A stretch of 33,634 nucleotides of DNA, from NCBI GenBank assembly GCA_947627845.1, contig CANQXQ010000006.1, positions 1 through 33,634 on the forward strand, given 5' to 3'. The position numbers and the translations under genes are program-made. This stretch comes from an uncultured Bacilli bacterium. GTDB lineage: Bacteria > Bacillota_I > Bacilli_A > RF39 > UBA660. Below the pieces are notes generated by a model that was given only the letters and a program-made list of their open reading frames with translations, did not search any database and was not told the DNA's origin. Position 1 is the first letter of the stretch. Every line of letters begins with the position of its first letter. Shown in pieces: positions 19,346-27,989 of the stretch.

Positions 19346-20560
19346 TTGATTATGATGCGAAAGTTTGACTTTGAAAAAAATTCCATTGTCGAAATAGTTA
19401 ATGAAATAATTATTGATGCAATCAAGAAAAAAGCTTCTGATATTCATTTTGATCCTACTCCTACTGGTTTAACAGTTCGTATTAGAATTGATGGTGAATT
19501 ACAAGATTATACAGAAATTCCCAATTTACTTAAAAAAAATGTAACGACTAGAATAAAAATTATAAGTGGTATGAATATTACTGAAACGCGTCTTCCTCAA
19601 GATGGTGCAATTAAAAATAGTCTTGATAAAACGGCTTTAGATTTACGAGTTTCGGCTTTACCAACGATTGATGGTGAAAAAATAGTTATTCGAATTCTTG
19701 ATTATTCGATGAGTTTAACTGGTCTCGAAAATTTAGGCTTTTCGGAAAGTAATTTAACTAAACTGGAAAAAATGTTAGCTAACCCCAATGGTTTAATTTT
19801 AGTAACGGGCGCCACCGGAACTGGTAAATCAACCACCGTTTATTCTCTTTTACAAAAATTAAATAAAAAAGAAAAAAACATTATTACCGTCGAAGATCCT
19901 GTCGAAATGCGCCTCGAAAATATTAATCAAGTTCAAGTCTTAAGTGATATTGGCCTTACTTTCTCTCATACTCTTCGCAGTATTCTTCGTCAAGATCCTG
20001 ATATTATCATGGTTGGTGAAATAAGAGACGATGAAACTGCTCGTATTGCAGTTAGAGCATCTATTACTGGTCATATTGTTTTATCAACCATTCATACTAA
20101 TAATTCTCTAACTACAATTGAAAGATTACTTGATATGAATGTTGAACGTTATTTATTAGGTTCGGCTCTAACTGGTATAATTTCTCAAAAACTAGTTAAA
20201 AAGCTTTGTCCTAAATGTCGCGGCACTAGACCTACAACTAGTTATGAAAAAAAATTAATAAAAAAACACCTCGGTATCGAAGTTAATGAAATATACACCC
20301 CTGTAGGCTGTAAAGATTGTCATCATGGTTATTTAGGCCGTATTGCTATTCATGAAGTTTTAACTATTAACGAAGACATTCGTGATGCCATTACAACTAA
20401 TCAAAATCGTAAAGATTTAAAAAAATTAGTCTATAATTCTAAAGAAGATATTACGACTATGTTTGAAGATGGTCTAGAAAAAGTAATCATGGGCTTAACA
20501 ACCATGGAAGAAATCTTAAAAACTGTTGATATTGAAAGTGACAACGAATTAAATGTTTAA
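19346..20560 (+). CDS. GspE/PilB-family secretion/pilus assembly ATPase
   Basis: Walker A GATGTGKSTT, Asp box VEDPVE, Walker B DPDIIMVGEIRD, HTNN His box, CxxC zinc motifs. Confidence 0.94.
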   Translation: MIMMRKFDFEKNSIVEIVNEIIIDAIKKKASDIHFDPTPTGLTVRIRIDGELQDYTEIPNLLKKNVTTRIKIISGMNITETRLPQDGAIKNSLDKTALDLRVSALPTIDGEKIVIRILDYSMSLTGLENLGFSESNLTKLEKMLANPNGLILVTGATGTGKSTTVYSLLQKLNKKEKNIITVEDPVEMRLENINQVQVLSDIGLTFSHTLRSILRQDPDIIMVGEIRDDETARIAVRASITGHIVLSTIHTNNSLTTIERLLDMNVERYLLGSALTGIISQKLVKKLCPKCRGTRPTTSYEKKLIKKHLGIEVNEIYTPVGCKDCHHGYLGRIAIHEVLTINEDIRDAITTNQNRKDLKKLVYNSKEDITTMFEDGLEKVIMGLTTMEEILKTVDIESDNELNV

Positions 20561-20585
20561 AAGGCTATTTGCCTTTTTTTATTTT
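20558..20585. terminator. Terminator of the pilB-like gene
   Basis: AAAAGGC tatt TGCCTTTTTTATTTT. Confidence 0.7.
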
Positions 20586-21065
20586 CCCTAAATAACTAAC
20601 TAATAAAATTATTATATATTCTAAAAATAAATACACAAGCATAATTTTATAAGTTAATACTAAATTATTTTTAAATATATAAAAACTAAAAGGAATTAGC
20701 ATAATTATCAATAATAATATTAATTCTAACCCATTATCTTTAAAAAACTGTTTAGTTATCTTATATTTCTTTTCATAAATACTATTTACACATAAATATA
20801 AATTCATCACCATAAATAGATATTTATCGACAAAATCTTTTTCAAAAGAAGCAAAATAAAAGAATACTAATATTAAAAATAATAAATCTAATCGAAAAAT
20901 CTTAAAAAAATTCTTCTTTAAATACTTCCCATTAAACTTACGATATTCTTTGATATTTAAATTTCTAAAAACACTAATTATAAAAAATAAAATCCAAGGA
21001 ATAAATGTTAATAAAATTATATACTTATTTATCATAATTACCACCTCTTGCATAATGACAACCAC
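20565..21065 (-). CDS. Small multi-TM membrane protein
   Basis: 166-aa hydrophobic ORF; likely start MINKYIILLTF. Confidence 0.6.
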   Translation of the reverse strand: MVVIMQEVVIMINKYIILLTFIPWILFFIISVFRNLNIKEYRKFNGKYLKKNFFKIFRLDLLFLILVFFYFASFEKDFVDKYLFMVMNLYLCVNSIYEKKYKITKQFFKDNGLELILLLIIMLIPFSFYIFKNNLVLTYKIMLVYLFLEYIIILLVSYLGKIKKGK

Positions 21066-21648
21066 AGTAATCTTGTCGATATAAATTATATTTCTTACTG
21101 TATTCTATACTCTTTTTATAGCCATCATTCTTTTTAAAATCCCCATATATATATTTAATTCCTACCTCTTTTTCAATACTTTCTCCTATTTTATTTATTA
21201 TTTGACTATTTTTATGAGGACTAACTGTTAAAGTAGTTCCAAAATAATCAAAATTATTTTCTAAAGCTTTGACCGCGGTATTTTTCATCCGCAAATAAAA
21301 ACATTTGCTACATCTAGCTCCCCCCTCCGGCTCTAATTCTAAACCTTTAGTCTCTTTAAGATATAATTCATTATCATATAAAGCTTCATAAAATTCAATC
21401 TTATTTTCCGGATTTTCTTTGTTAAAAGCTGATATAAACTTTATTTGTTCTTGTTTTCTTTTATTATACTCCAAAAAAGGTTCAATATTAGGATTATAAT
21501 AATATACCGTTATTTTAAAATAATCTTTTAAAAAGTTAATAACTTGGGTTGAACATGGCCCACAACAACTATGTAATAATAATGTGGGTTTACCCTCTAA
21601 TTTTTTAATAATATCATCTAATACTTTTTGATAATTCTTATTCTCCAT
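21025..21648 (-). CDS. queH: Epoxyqueuosine reductase QueH (DUF208)
   Basis: LLHSCCGPCSTQV, YYYNPNIEP, GARCSKCFYLRM, DYCGCHYA motifs. Confidence 0.92.
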   Translation of the reverse strand: MENKNYQKVLDDIIKKLEGKPTLLLHSCCGPCSTQVINFLKDYFKITVYYYNPNIEPFLEYNKRKQEQIKFISAFNKENPENKIEFYEALYDNELYLKETKGLELEPEGGARCSKCFYLRMKNTAVKALENNFDYFGTTLTVSPHKNSQIINKIGESIEKEVGIKYIYGDFKKNDGYKKSIEYSKKYNLYRQDYCGCHYARGGNYDK

Positions 21649-21662
21649 CTTATTTCCCCCAT

Positions 21663-22421
21663 TTAAATACCTACACTTTTATTATCAAAAGTTATAAATA
21701 AGTTATTTTCTGTTAAATAACTATCTAAATATAATGTCCCTTTTTTATTTTGGGCATCACTTGCTATTTTAGCATATATTTTAATATAATTATCTAATCT
21801 TTTCATATTAAGAGTATTTATATATACCATATTACCATCATTCATTCTTAATTTAAAGCGTTTATTATCAATAACAATATCTTCAATAATATCAGGATCA
21901 TACTCTATTTCATTAATCATGCCGATAATATCAGGATTTATTTTTTTAAAAGTATCTCTAAACTCTTCTAATAAATCATTAGGCACATAATTTATTAAAG
22001 TTGGTATTCCCATATATTTATTATTATTTAAAACTTCTTTCCCATTACTTAACATAATCTTATTAGTATTGCGATTATAAAAAAGAGGGATTGCTTCTTC
22101 TACATCAATCGTAATTTTTCCCCTAAAAATATCTTTATTAACTTCGACATTCGCGACTAACTCTAAACTACCAATCTTTTCTTCTAATTTTCTAGAACTA
22201 GTTTTAATAAGCATAGGGTAATCTTTAATCCCTGCGGCTTCAATAATTTCATTATCAGTTAATAATCTTGTATTATTTATATAAATATTTTTTATTCTAA
22301 CTGTAAAAAAAGTATATAAAAGAGTTCCTATTAAATAAACAATTAATAGTAAAACAATTAAAGCTTTAAAATTTACTCTTACTTTTTTTACTGTTTTTTG
22401 CATCTTAATTCTTCCAATCAA
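21663..22421 (-). CDS. ftsQ: Cell division protein DivIB/FtsQ (POTRA)
   Basis: N-terminal TM, POTRA-like region, position next to murB/murG. Confidence 0.8.
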   Translation of the reverse strand: MIGRIKMQKTVKKVRVNFKALIVLLLIVYLIGTLLYTFFTVRIKNIYINNTRLLTDNEIIEAAGIKDYPMLIKTSSRKLEEKIGSLELVANVEVNKDIFRGKITIDVEEAIPLFYNRNTNKIMLSNGKEVLNNNKYMGIPTLINYVPNDLLEEFRDTFKKINPDIIGMINEIEYDPDIIEDIVIDNKRFKLRMNDGNMVYINTLNMKRLDNYIKIYAKIASDAQNKKGTLYLDSYLTENNLFITFDNKSVGI

Positions 22422-23277
22422 CTATTTCTTGTTCTAAAATTAAATCAACATTATATTTTTCTTTAATCTCTTCTTGTATTAATTTTATCAAACTTTTTAT
22501 ATCATTACTAGTCGCATTCCCTGCATTTACAATAAAGTTGGCATGTTTTTCCGAAACTTTAGCCCCACCAATTTGTTTTCCTTTAAGACCTGCTTCTTCA
22601 ATTAATCGTCCCGCAAAATCCCCCTCCGGATTACGAAAAACTGAACCGGCAGATGGAAATTCTAAAGGTTGAGTTTCTTTTCTTTTACTACACCGTTTAT
22701 TCATTATTTCTTGCGATTCTTCTTTGTTTCCTAAAGCCAGTTTAAATTTAGCTTCTAAAACAATAATATTTCTTCCTTTTAAATTAGTATAACGATAAGC
22801 ATGTTCAATTTTATCTTTTAAAATTTCTTCAATTTCCCCAAGTTCATTTAAAATCTTAATACTTATTAAATTATCAAATAATTCAGCATTATAGGCCCCA
22901 GCATTCCCGACAATACTTCCTCCGACAGTCCCAGGAATATTTAAGGCCCATTCTAATCCAGTTAAGGATGCATTAACCGTTTCTTGGGCTAGTTTTCCCA
23001 TCATGCATCCCGCCTCCGCTACAACAATGTTATCATTTATTGTAATATTATTAAACTCTAACTTAATAATTGCTCCTTTAAAATAACTATCTAAAATTAC
23101 ATTAGAACCTGCCCCAATAATAAAATATTTAATATTATTCTTTTTTAAATAATCAAGAATATTTATAAGACCATCTACACTTTTAACTTTAATTAAATAT
23201 TTAGCCTTAACATCTAATTTATAAGTATTTGTAATATTAGCATTTTCTAAAATTATCACATCTTGTATATTATTCAT
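22405..23277 (-). CDS. murB: UDP-N-acetylenolpyruvoylglucosamine reductase
   Basis: GAGSNVIL, GLEWALNIPGTVGGSIVGNAGAY, FPSAGSVFRNPEG, AGRLIEEAGLKG. Confidence 0.96.
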   Translation of the reverse strand: MNNIQDVIILENANITNTYKLDVKAKYLIKVKSVDGLINILDYLKKNNIKYFIIGAGSNVILDSYFKGAIIKLEFNNITINDNIVVAEAGCMMGKLAQETVNASLTGLEWALNIPGTVGGSIVGNAGAYNAELFDNLISIKILNELGEIEEILKDKIEHAYRYTNLKGRNIIVLEAKFKLALGNKEESQEIMNKRCSKRKETQPLEFPSAGSVFRNPEGDFAGRLIEEAGLKGKQIGGAKVSEKHANFIVNAGNATSNDIKSLIKLIQEEIKEKYNVDLILEQEIVDWKN

Positions 23278-24367
23278 TCATTAATTCCTCAATTTCTGTT
23301 ACTATTGCTTCACTACTATCGGCTTTACCTAAATTTTTTAAATTCATTTTAATAATATCATATTGTTGTTTATCATTAAGTAATTCTTCTACCATTTTAT
23401 ATAATTTAGATCCATCTAAATCTTGTTCTAATACCATTTTTCCAGCATTATTATCGACAATCTCTTTCGCATTATAATATTGATGATTGTTAGCTACATA
23501 AGGACTAGGAATAAAAATAGCCGGTAAATTTAAAGCTAAAATTTCACTCATCGTACTAGCCCCTGCTCTCGTAATAATTAAATCTGCACTGCGCATTAAA
23601 CCGGCCAAATTATCTAAATAAGGCACTATTTTTATATTAGAATTAAAATTAGTATCTTTAATAAAATCTTCATAATGCGCTCTTCCGGTAATATATAAAA
23701 CTTGATAAGAACCTTTTTTACTATACTCTAAAAAACTTTTAAGTTTCGCATTAAGCGTACTACTGCCTAAAGAACCTGCGACCACAATAACTAACTTTTT
23801 ATCTTCTAAAAAACCTAAATCACTTTTCTTTATTTTAGTTGTTGTTAAAGCTGCTTCTCCACAAGGATTACCGGTATAAACAACTTTTTTAGCACCCTTA
23901 AATTTATCTAAAGTTGATAAAAAAGAAACTGCGACTAAATTCGTATTCTTAGCTAAAGCTTTATTAGTTTTACCGACCACACTATTTTGTTCATGTAAAA
24001 ATGTTTTTATTTTTAATTTTTTAGCGGCCTTTAAAACTGGGTAAGTTACATACCCCCCAAAACCTAAAACTAAATCTGGTTTAAATTCTTCCATTAATTT
24101 TAAACATTTATTATAAGCTTTATTTATTAAAAATACATTTCTAAAATCTTTTAAAATATTTTTCGAAAAACCATATATCTCTATACCCTCATACTTTATA
24201 TTTCGTTTAGGAATTATTTCACTTTCCATGCGATTATGAGTTCCTATATATAATACATCTAAGTTTTTATCTTTACTCTTGAGTTTATCAATCACTGCTA
24301 AAGCTGGGTAAATATGTCCCCCTGTTCCCCCTGCACTTACAATTATGCGCATAAGATCACCTCTCAA
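23270..24367 (-). CDS. murG: UDP-GlcNAc:MurNAc-pentapeptide glycosyltransferase
   Basis: VSAGGTGGHIYPALAV, GFGGYVTYPVL, HEQNSVVGKTNK, TRAGASTMSEILALNLPAIFIPSPYV. Confidence 0.97.
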   Translation of the reverse strand: MRGDLMRIIVSAGGTGGHIYPALAVIDKLKSKDKNLDVLYIGTHNRMESEIIPKRNIKYEGIEIYGFSKNILKDFRNVFLINKAYNKCLKLMEEFKPDLVLGFGGYVTYPVLKAAKKLKIKTFLHEQNSVVGKTNKALAKNTNLVAVSFLSTLDKFKGAKKVVYTGNPCGEAALTTTKIKKSDLGFLEDKKLVIVVAGSLGSSTLNAKLKSFLEYSKKGSYQVLYITGRAHYEDFIKDTNFNSNIKIVPYLDNLAGLMRSADLIITRAGASTMSEILALNLPAIFIPSPYVANNHQYYNAKEIVDNNAGKMVLEQDLDGSKLYKMVEELLNDKQQYDIIKMNLKNLGKADSSEAIVTEIEELMNE

Positions 24368-24425
24368 TCTATTATACTAATAAATTCCTAAAAAAACTAT
24401 CATTTTTTTTCTTTTCAAGCTTTAC

Positions 24426-24752
24426 CTACCAAAATAACCCTTTTAAAATCTTCATTAACCCTCCAACTCCATTAGTCATTAATTCACTTAAACCCTCACT
24501 AAACTTATTCCCAATCTTTGTAACTTTATTGGAATAATCTACCTTTTCTTCTTTTAAATAATCTTTTAATTCTACTATTTCTCCATTTCTTAAATCATCT
24601 TCAAACTTTGCCATAGCTTCTTTAGTCATTAAAGCTTTACTATTAGCTCTTGTCTCATAATACCCACTTTTATAGGCAATAATAAGCGCCACATAAACTA
24701 AAAATAATACCCCTAATAACTTAAAAAAGATACTTGTTTTTTTCTTTTTCAT
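24426..24752 (-). CDS. Small TM protein in the YqxA position (downstream of spoIIP)
   Basis: 108 aa, one N-terminal TM; overlaps the spoIIP stop; position matches yqxA in Bacillus. Confidence 0.5.
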   Translation of the reverse strand: MKKKKTSIFFKLLGVLFLVYVALIIAYKSGYYETRANSKALMTKEAMAKFEDDLRNGEIVELKDYLKEEKVDYSNKVTKIGNKFSEGLSELMTNGVGGLMKILKGLFW

Positions 24753-25663
24753 ATTTCCCCCTTTATATATTTAGCTAGTGTTCCAGCAACTATCTTTAAA
24801 GTTCGATTAACTTCGGCAATAGTATTTTTTCTTCCCCCAACCTGTAAAAGCATTACATTCTCATCAAAATCTTGATTATAAACTCCATGATAGCCCGCTC
24901 CACCCCATTTACTAACTCCTTTAGATATACAACTATTAAACTTTTTAAGATCATTATCTAGCTTATTTACTATTTTTTCATTTTTAAGATAATTAGTATT
25001 ATCTGTTCCCACCACCCACATAACTTTCGCATAAGCTATATCATCAATCATACAAGTAGTATTATCATAATCATTATCAGATAATTGAATATCAATAAAA
25101 TATTTTAAGGAATTATTTTCATTTTTAGCATTATTAAGTAATATTCTTGATCCCCTATAACTTAAAGAATAATCAATATTATTCTCTTTTAAAACTTTAG
25201 CAACACTACTAAGTTCTACTAAAGAACTTATTCCCTCTTTTTTTAAATATTCTTGTAATATTAAACTAGCTTGGGTAATAACAGGATTAATATTATAAGA
25301 ACTATAATAATTATTTGTATATTTATCAGTTTGAAAAGTATTATATATATATACTAAAGGTTTAGTATCTATAACTAAATCAGTTATATTAGAATTATCG
25401 CTACTTACTTTTTTATCTAAATATATATTAAATCCATAACTATTTTTATATAATAAATTACTATTAAAACTATACTTATCAATTATATTCCCAAAAGAAT
25501 TTACTTTTATAATTTTTATCATATTATTACTTAAAAATAAATCTATATATATATTAACTATTATATTTAAACTAAATAAAATTAACATAAATATAATTAT
25601 TTTACTTAATATAACTTTATATCTCGGTATTTTTATTTTTTTTCTAGCAATAAACCTTTTCAT
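24749..25663 (-). CDS. spoIIP: Stage II sporulation protein P
   Basis: N-terminal TM; PLVYIYNTFQTDKY, INPVITQASLILQEYL, KYFIDIQLSD, YNQDFDENVMLLQVGGRKNTIAEVNRT. Confidence 0.88.
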   Translation of the reverse strand: MKRFIARKKIKIPRYKVILSKIIIFMLILFSLNIIVNIYIDLFLSNNMIKIIKVNSFGNIIDKYSFNSNLLYKNSYGFNIYLDKKVSSDNSNITDLVIDTKPLVYIYNTFQTDKYTNNYYSSYNINPVITQASLILQEYLKKEGISSLVELSSVAKVLKENNIDYSLSYRGSRILLNNAKNENNSLKYFIDIQLSDNDYDNTTCMIDDIAYAKVMWVVGTDNTNYLKNEKIVNKLDNDLKKFNSCISKGVSKWGGAGYHGVYNQDFDENVMLLQVGGRKNTIAEVNRTLKIVAGTLAKYIKGEI

Positions 25664-25731
25664 ATTATCACCATCTATAACTATATTATATAAAATATAT
25701 ATTAAAGTTTATGTCGAAATAAAGCTAAAAC

Positions 25732-25760
25732 AAAAAATATAGAGAATAACTCTCTATATA
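25732..25760 (-). terminator. Terminator of the surface-protein gene
   Basis: - strand ATATAGAGAG ttat TCTCTATATTTTTT. Confidence 0.65.
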
Positions 25761-25866
25761 ATAATAAATATACATGCCTACATTTGAATAAGAAGTAGTA
25801 ATACGGACATGTTCTATTTTATAATACACACTCCTTGAATGAGTTTCACTCTTCCATTTATTGCTC

Positions 25867-27234
25867 CTATGTCGCAACAAATGGTTCTGTACTCGTTCCT
25901 TTTCCTGTGATACTTATATTAGCTTTCAGATTTATTACTGGACGCACCCCAGGCTCAGTCCAGCTCACGCGGTCGTAGCCGAGGGAGCCACCCGAATACA
26001 CATCGAACACGAAAGCGCTGCCGTCAGAGCTATTATAGACATACGGAGACAAGGTCCAATAATACTGGTTAGTATATAGCCAATTACTTGAATTACTTGA
26101 TCCATATATCATTCCCGCTAATGCTACTTCATCGGCTGTTATTAATGCTGCTGGCACTTCCAAAGCTCCATTTCCACTTCCTGCATCTGTATTTAAGGTA
26201 TATAAATCATTTTTGTCACAGCTTAGATCTGGTGTTACACTTGTTTTACTATAAAATCTCTCTCTTGGTTTATATGCTGTCTTTGTTGTACTTGTTCCAT
26301 TTCCTGTATAACTACTATCTGCTGTTGATACTCTTCTATCATTACAAAATCCGGTACTTCCACTTATTTTACTGGTATAACTGTTTAAATTTGTTCCATA
26401 CCACTTTGTTACTTCATCTGCTATTGTACTTTTTCCGCCTTTATTACTATGTGTTTGACTATAATCACTTGATCCTTTTGTTCCATAATAATAACCTACA
26501 TATGTATTATCTCCATAATCTGTATTATATGCGATACTCGATACTGCATTTGTTGCAGTTCCTGTTGTATCTGTACAACTATTTGAATTACACTGGAATA
26601 TTACTCGGAGTGTTCCGTCACTATTTATTCTTATTATTCTCCATGTCTTTCCTGCGAATCTTAACCAATTATCTGTGACATTTCCTCTAAATACATATGT
26701 TTTATCTCCATTTTCTGGGTATGAATACAATGTATTACTTATTGAATCACTTCCAGCTTTTCCGAATGAGCCTTTTTCTAATGAAGTATCTATTGTATAT
26801 TTACTTCCACCTTTGGCTGCCTCTAATTTTGCTAATGTTTTTTTAGATAAACTTTCTTTTACAAAATACAAATAACATTTACTTCCTTTTTTTAATTTTC
26901 CTATGACTAGATTTCCTTCACTATCTGTTGCTAATGTTACATCATCATGTTGTTTTGAATCTGTTGTATAACAATAACTATTTTCTTGATCTATCTCATA
27001 ACCTGCTCCCGGCATTTCAGTTGTTTCTACTCCATCTTTATACATTGCTATAGTATTTAAATCTGGTAATTTATAATTTATTGTTCCTGTCATTAATGGT
27101 ATACTCTCTGTATTCCTATAACTTGCTTTACTTGGTAATATATTTATTAATGTAAGTATACTTGCTGCTATTATTACTCCTATTACTATATACTTATACT
27201 TATTATTACTGGTTTTTAATTTTTCTAGTTTCAT
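25867..27234 (-). CDS. Membrane-anchored surface protein with C-terminal CLec/DUF6273-like domain; candidate DGR target
   Basis: ORF track gives 25867..27255; MKLEKLKTS start (27234) preferred because of AAAGGGAAAAG upstream. Signal anchor YIVIGVIIAASILTLINIL; WTLSP..., VFDVYSGG...GVRPVINLKANISITGKGTSTEPFV. Confidence 0.85.
   Translation of the reverse strand: MKLEKLKTSNNKYKYIVIGVIIAASILTLINILPSKASYRNTESIPLMTGTINYKLPDLNTIAMYKDGVETTEMPGAGYEIDQENSYCYTTDSKQHDDVTLATDSEGNLVIGKLKKGSKCYLYFVKESLSKKTLAKLEAAKGGSKYTIDTSLEKGSFGKAGSDSISNTLYSYPENGDKTYVFRGNVTDNWLRFAGKTWRIIRINSDGTLRVIFQCNSNSCTDTTGTATNAVSSIAYNTDYGDNTYVGYYYGTKGSSDYSQTHSNKGGKSTIADEVTKWYGTNLNSYTSKISGSTGFCNDRRVSTADSSYTGNGTSTTKTAYKPRERFYSKTSVTPDLSCDKNDLYTLNTDAGSGNGALEVPAALITADEVALAGMIYGSSNSSNWLYTNQYYWTLSPYVYNSSDGSAFVFDVYSGGSLGYDRVSWTEPGVRPVINLKANISITGKGTSTEPFVAT
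25935..26064 (-). repeat. Putative DGR variable repeat (VR) at the 3' end of the surface-protein gene
   Basis: Abrupt GC rise (69/120 G+C in 25941-26060 by hand count) and many NNC codons (GTC AGC GAC GGC AGC TTC TTC GGC TCC CTC GGC TAC GAC CGC AGC) within the lectin-like domain. Confidence 0.65.
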
Positions 27235-27285
27235 GTTCTTTTCCCTTTCTATCAATCATATTATAATTTTCTAACTTATATTTAA

Positions 27286-27314
27286 ATTATATATTCTCCT
27301 ATACTCAAAGTCAA
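27286..27314 (-). promoter_or_regulatory. Promoter of the surface-protein gene
   Basis: TTGACT (27314-27309)-17-TATAAT (27291-27286) on - strand. Confidence 0.65.
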
Positions 27315-27317
27315 GAA

Positions 27318-27331
27318 AAATGTCAACATTT
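27318..27331. promoter_or_regulatory. Palindromic candidate operator between divergent genes
   Basis: AAATGT-CA-ACATTT inverted repeat immediately upstream of the -35. Confidence 0.4.
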
Positions 27332-27374
27332 CGGCACTAAAATTTTTTTTAAATAATTTAATGAGACAATTATT

Positions 27375-27842
27375 TTGGTGATTAAAATGAATTATAAAGA
27401 ACGTATGAATGAAATAAGAACAATAAATGATATAAGCCAAAAAGAAATAGCTAAAGTTTTAGGAATTTCAGCCTATACCTATAGCCACTACGAAACAGCT
27501 GATACAATAATTCCTTTAAAACATTTAATTGCTTGTTGTGATTACTTTAAAGTATCTGTAGATTATATTTTAAATTTAACTAATCAAAAAAAATATGCTA
27601 ATTCTAATAAAGAATATAACTTAATTGTAAGTGGTAATAGACTAAAAGCTTTTCGTAAAGAAAATAAAATTACTCAAAACACTTTAGCTAAAAAAATAAA
27701 TATTGCTAGATCTATGCTTTCAGAATATGAAAAAGGTCATTATTTAATTTCAATTCATTGCTTATATTCCATTTGTAAAAAATATAATATTTCTGCCGAT
27801 TACTTACTGGGAAGAATTGACAGTCCTATATACTTAAAATAA
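27375..27842 (+). CDS. Transcriptional regulator with two tandem HTH_3/Xre domains
   Basis: Two HTH copies: ISQKEIAKVLGISAYTYSHYE and ITQNTLAKKINIARSMLSEYEKG. Confidence 0.88.
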   Translation: MVIKMNYKERMNEIRTINDISQKEIAKVLGISAYTYSHYETADTIIPLKHLIACCDYFKVSVDYILNLTNQKKYANSNKEYNLIVSGNRLKAFRKENKITQNTLAKKINIARSMLSEYEKGHYLISIHCLYSICKKYNISADYLLGRIDSPIYLK

Positions 27843-27862
27843 CTATTTACAAATCTATAAAA

Positions 27863-27903
27863 AACATCATTTACTTAATTAAGTTTAAATGATGTTTTTT
27901 TAT
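27863..27903 (+). terminator. Terminator of the HTH gene
   Basis: AACATCATTTA...TAAATGATGTTTTTTTAT. Confidence 0.75.
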
Positions 27904-27916
27904 TTCTTTAACATTA

Positions 27917-27985
27917 TGTCAAATCTGGAATCAATTCCATTTTGGCCAATTTCCGGCTAATCTGGAATTAACTCCATTTTCGCCA
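27917..27985. repeat. Paired ~27-bp direct repeats with internal palindromes; possible IS end relic
   Basis: AATCTGGAATCAATTCCATTTTGGCCA (27922-27948) and AATCTGGAATTAACTCCATTTTCGCCA (27959-27985), separated by 10 bp. Confidence 0.55.
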
Positions 27986-27989
27986 TATT

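Noticed and set aside
25861-26079. 72-aa + strand ORF across the putative VR
   Set aside because: Exists because the GC-rich VR lacks stop codons on the opposite strand; no independent coding evidence.
26088-26678. 196-aa + strand ORF antisense to the surface-protein gene
   Set aside because: Low-complexity L/Y/H translation, no RBS, opposite a well-supported CDS; a shadow ORF.
27922-27985. CRISPR-like repeat pair
   Set aside because: Only two copies with a 10-bp 'spacer' and no cas genes.
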